A stretch of DNA of 7,790 bases from JBFLVN01 sp040758475 (lineage in GTDB: Bacteria > JAGRBM01), in contig JBFLVN010000180.1 of NCBI GenBank assembly GCA_040758475.1, positions 1 through 7,790 of the forward strand, written 5' to 3'. The translations under genes and the position numbers were made by a program. Under the pieces are notes generated by a model, which saw nothing but the letters and a program-made list of their open reading frames with translations, did no database searches and had not been told where the DNA came from. Shown one piece after another: positions 7,064-7,790 of the stretch (positions within the stretch are counted from its first letter, which is position 1; every line of letters starts with the position of its first letter).

Positions 7064-7790
7064 ATGCATCTTGGCATTCTCACGAGCGGCGGTGATTGCG
7101 CGGGCCTGAACGCGGCCATCCGGGGCGTCGTGCGCCGCGCCGTCGTCGCCTACGGGGACCGGGTGACGGGTTTCCGGGAGGGCTGGCGGGGGCTTCTCGA
7201 AGACCTCGCCATGGAACTCACCATCGACAACACCCGGGGGCTTCTTCACCAGGGAGGCACGGTCCTCAAGAGTTCGCGGAAAAATCCCTACAAGGTCGAA
7301 GGGGGCGTGGAAGCCGTCCGCAAGACGCTCGCCAAGCATGGAATCGACGTGCTGCTGGTGGTGGGCGGAGACGGGAGCCTGCGCCTTTCCCACCGGCTCT
7401 CCAAGGAAGGCGTCCACCTCCTCTGCCTCCCCAAGACGATCGACAACGACGTTCCGCTCACGGATTACTCTTTCGGATTCGATACCGCCCTTGGAGTCGT
7501 CGTCGACGCCCTCGACCGGCTCGCCACCACGGCGGAGAGCCACGACCGGATCATCGTATGCGAGGTAATGGGGAATGAATCCGGCTGGCTCGCGTTCCAA
7601 GGCGGGCTCGCGGGCGGGGCCGATTACATTTTCATCCCGGAAGTGCCGGCCGACCTGGAGGGCTGCGTGGAAGTGATCCGCCGCCGGCACGAGCGGGGGC
7701 GTGATTTCTCCGTGGTGGTTGCGGCGGTAGGGACGAGCTTTCCCACCGGGATTTCCGATTTCCCCCCGCCGCCCTTTGGCCCCGACCCTG
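7064..7790 (+). CDS. pfkA: 6-phosphofructokinase, 3'-truncated
   Basis: Glycolytic kinase phosphorylating fructose 6-phosphate at C1. The frame stays open to the window end, giving 242 codons of the usual 320-360. The family opening GILTSGGDCAGLNAAIRG (4-21) starts right at the ATG. The residues align with E. coli PfkA numbering: GGDG at 101-104, PKTIDND at 123-129 with catalytic D127 and D129, R162, and M169-G170 in EVMG. G104 is the small residue expected of ATP users; pyrophosphate-dependent enzymes normally have Asp there. K124, however, is shared with pyrophosphate-dependent and actinobacterial-type (group III) enzymes, where E. coli has Gly. N171 replaces E. coli Arg171, and GWLAFQGGLAGGADYIFIPE (174-193) resembles group III rather than E. 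coli PfkA. ATP use is the best guess. The allosteric and C-terminal sugar-binding parts are outside the window. Confidence 0.93.
   Translation, partial: MHLGILTSGGDCAGLNAAIRGVVRRAVVAYGDRVTGFREGWRGLLEDLAMELTIDNTRGLLHQGGTVLKSSRKNPYKVEGGVEAVRKTLAKHGIDVLLVVGGDGSLRLSHRLSKEGVHLLCLPKTIDNDVPLTDYSFGFDTALGVVVDALDRLATTAESHDRIIVCEVMGNESGWLAFQGGLAGGADYIFIPEVPADLEGCVEVIRRRHERGRDFSVVVAAVGTSFPTGISDFPPPPFGPDP

Overview
This is a GC-rich bacterial window, probably around 60% GC or more by eye, with every recognisable gene on the + strand and almost no non-coding space. Both ends cut through genes: the first lacks its N-terminus and the last lacks its C-terminus. There are no tRNA or rRNA genes, mobile elements or CRISPR arrays. 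Codon use and GC-rich style look even throughout, so nothing suggests a recent import. The taxon cannot be fixed from this sequence. A FrzS-like pseudo-receiver/coiled-coil protein and a two-subunit APS reductase fit a deltaproteobacterium/Myxococcota-like or another deep-branching, possibly uncultured, lineage.

Region 1 (1-3645) is a tight sulfur cluster: aprA (3' part), aprB, sat and a cysK-type cysteine synthase. The gaps are 6 nt, a 4-nt ATGA overlap, and 28 nt. Sat makes adenosine 5'-phosphosulfate (APS) from sulfate and ATP. AprAB reduces APS to sulfite and AMP. Cysteine synthase puts sulfide into O-acetylserine. The sulfite-to-sulfide step and any sulfate transporter are not in the window. 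The cysteine synthase and the short AprB suggest that a reductase of the dissimilatory type is used here for assimilation, though this is inference.

Region 2 (3646-5697) holds a PhnP-like metallo-beta-lactamase-fold hydrolase and a divergent alanine dehydrogenase. Both are ordinary soluble enzymes with short gaps between them.

Region 3 (5698-7790) begins with the longest gap, 155 nt. It contains a GC-rich hairpin after the alanine dehydrogenase, a good sigma70-type promoter with a consensus TTGACA, and a hairpin in the predicted leader. Next come the FrzS-like protein, whose receiver has Cys in place of the phosphoacceptor Asp, and the start of an ATP-type 6-phosphofructokinase running off the window.

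The best leads are the aprA-aprB-sat-cysK arrangement, the phosphorylation-dead receiver with its long coiled coil, and the structured leader in front of it. I see no clear undescribed multi-gene system in this window.
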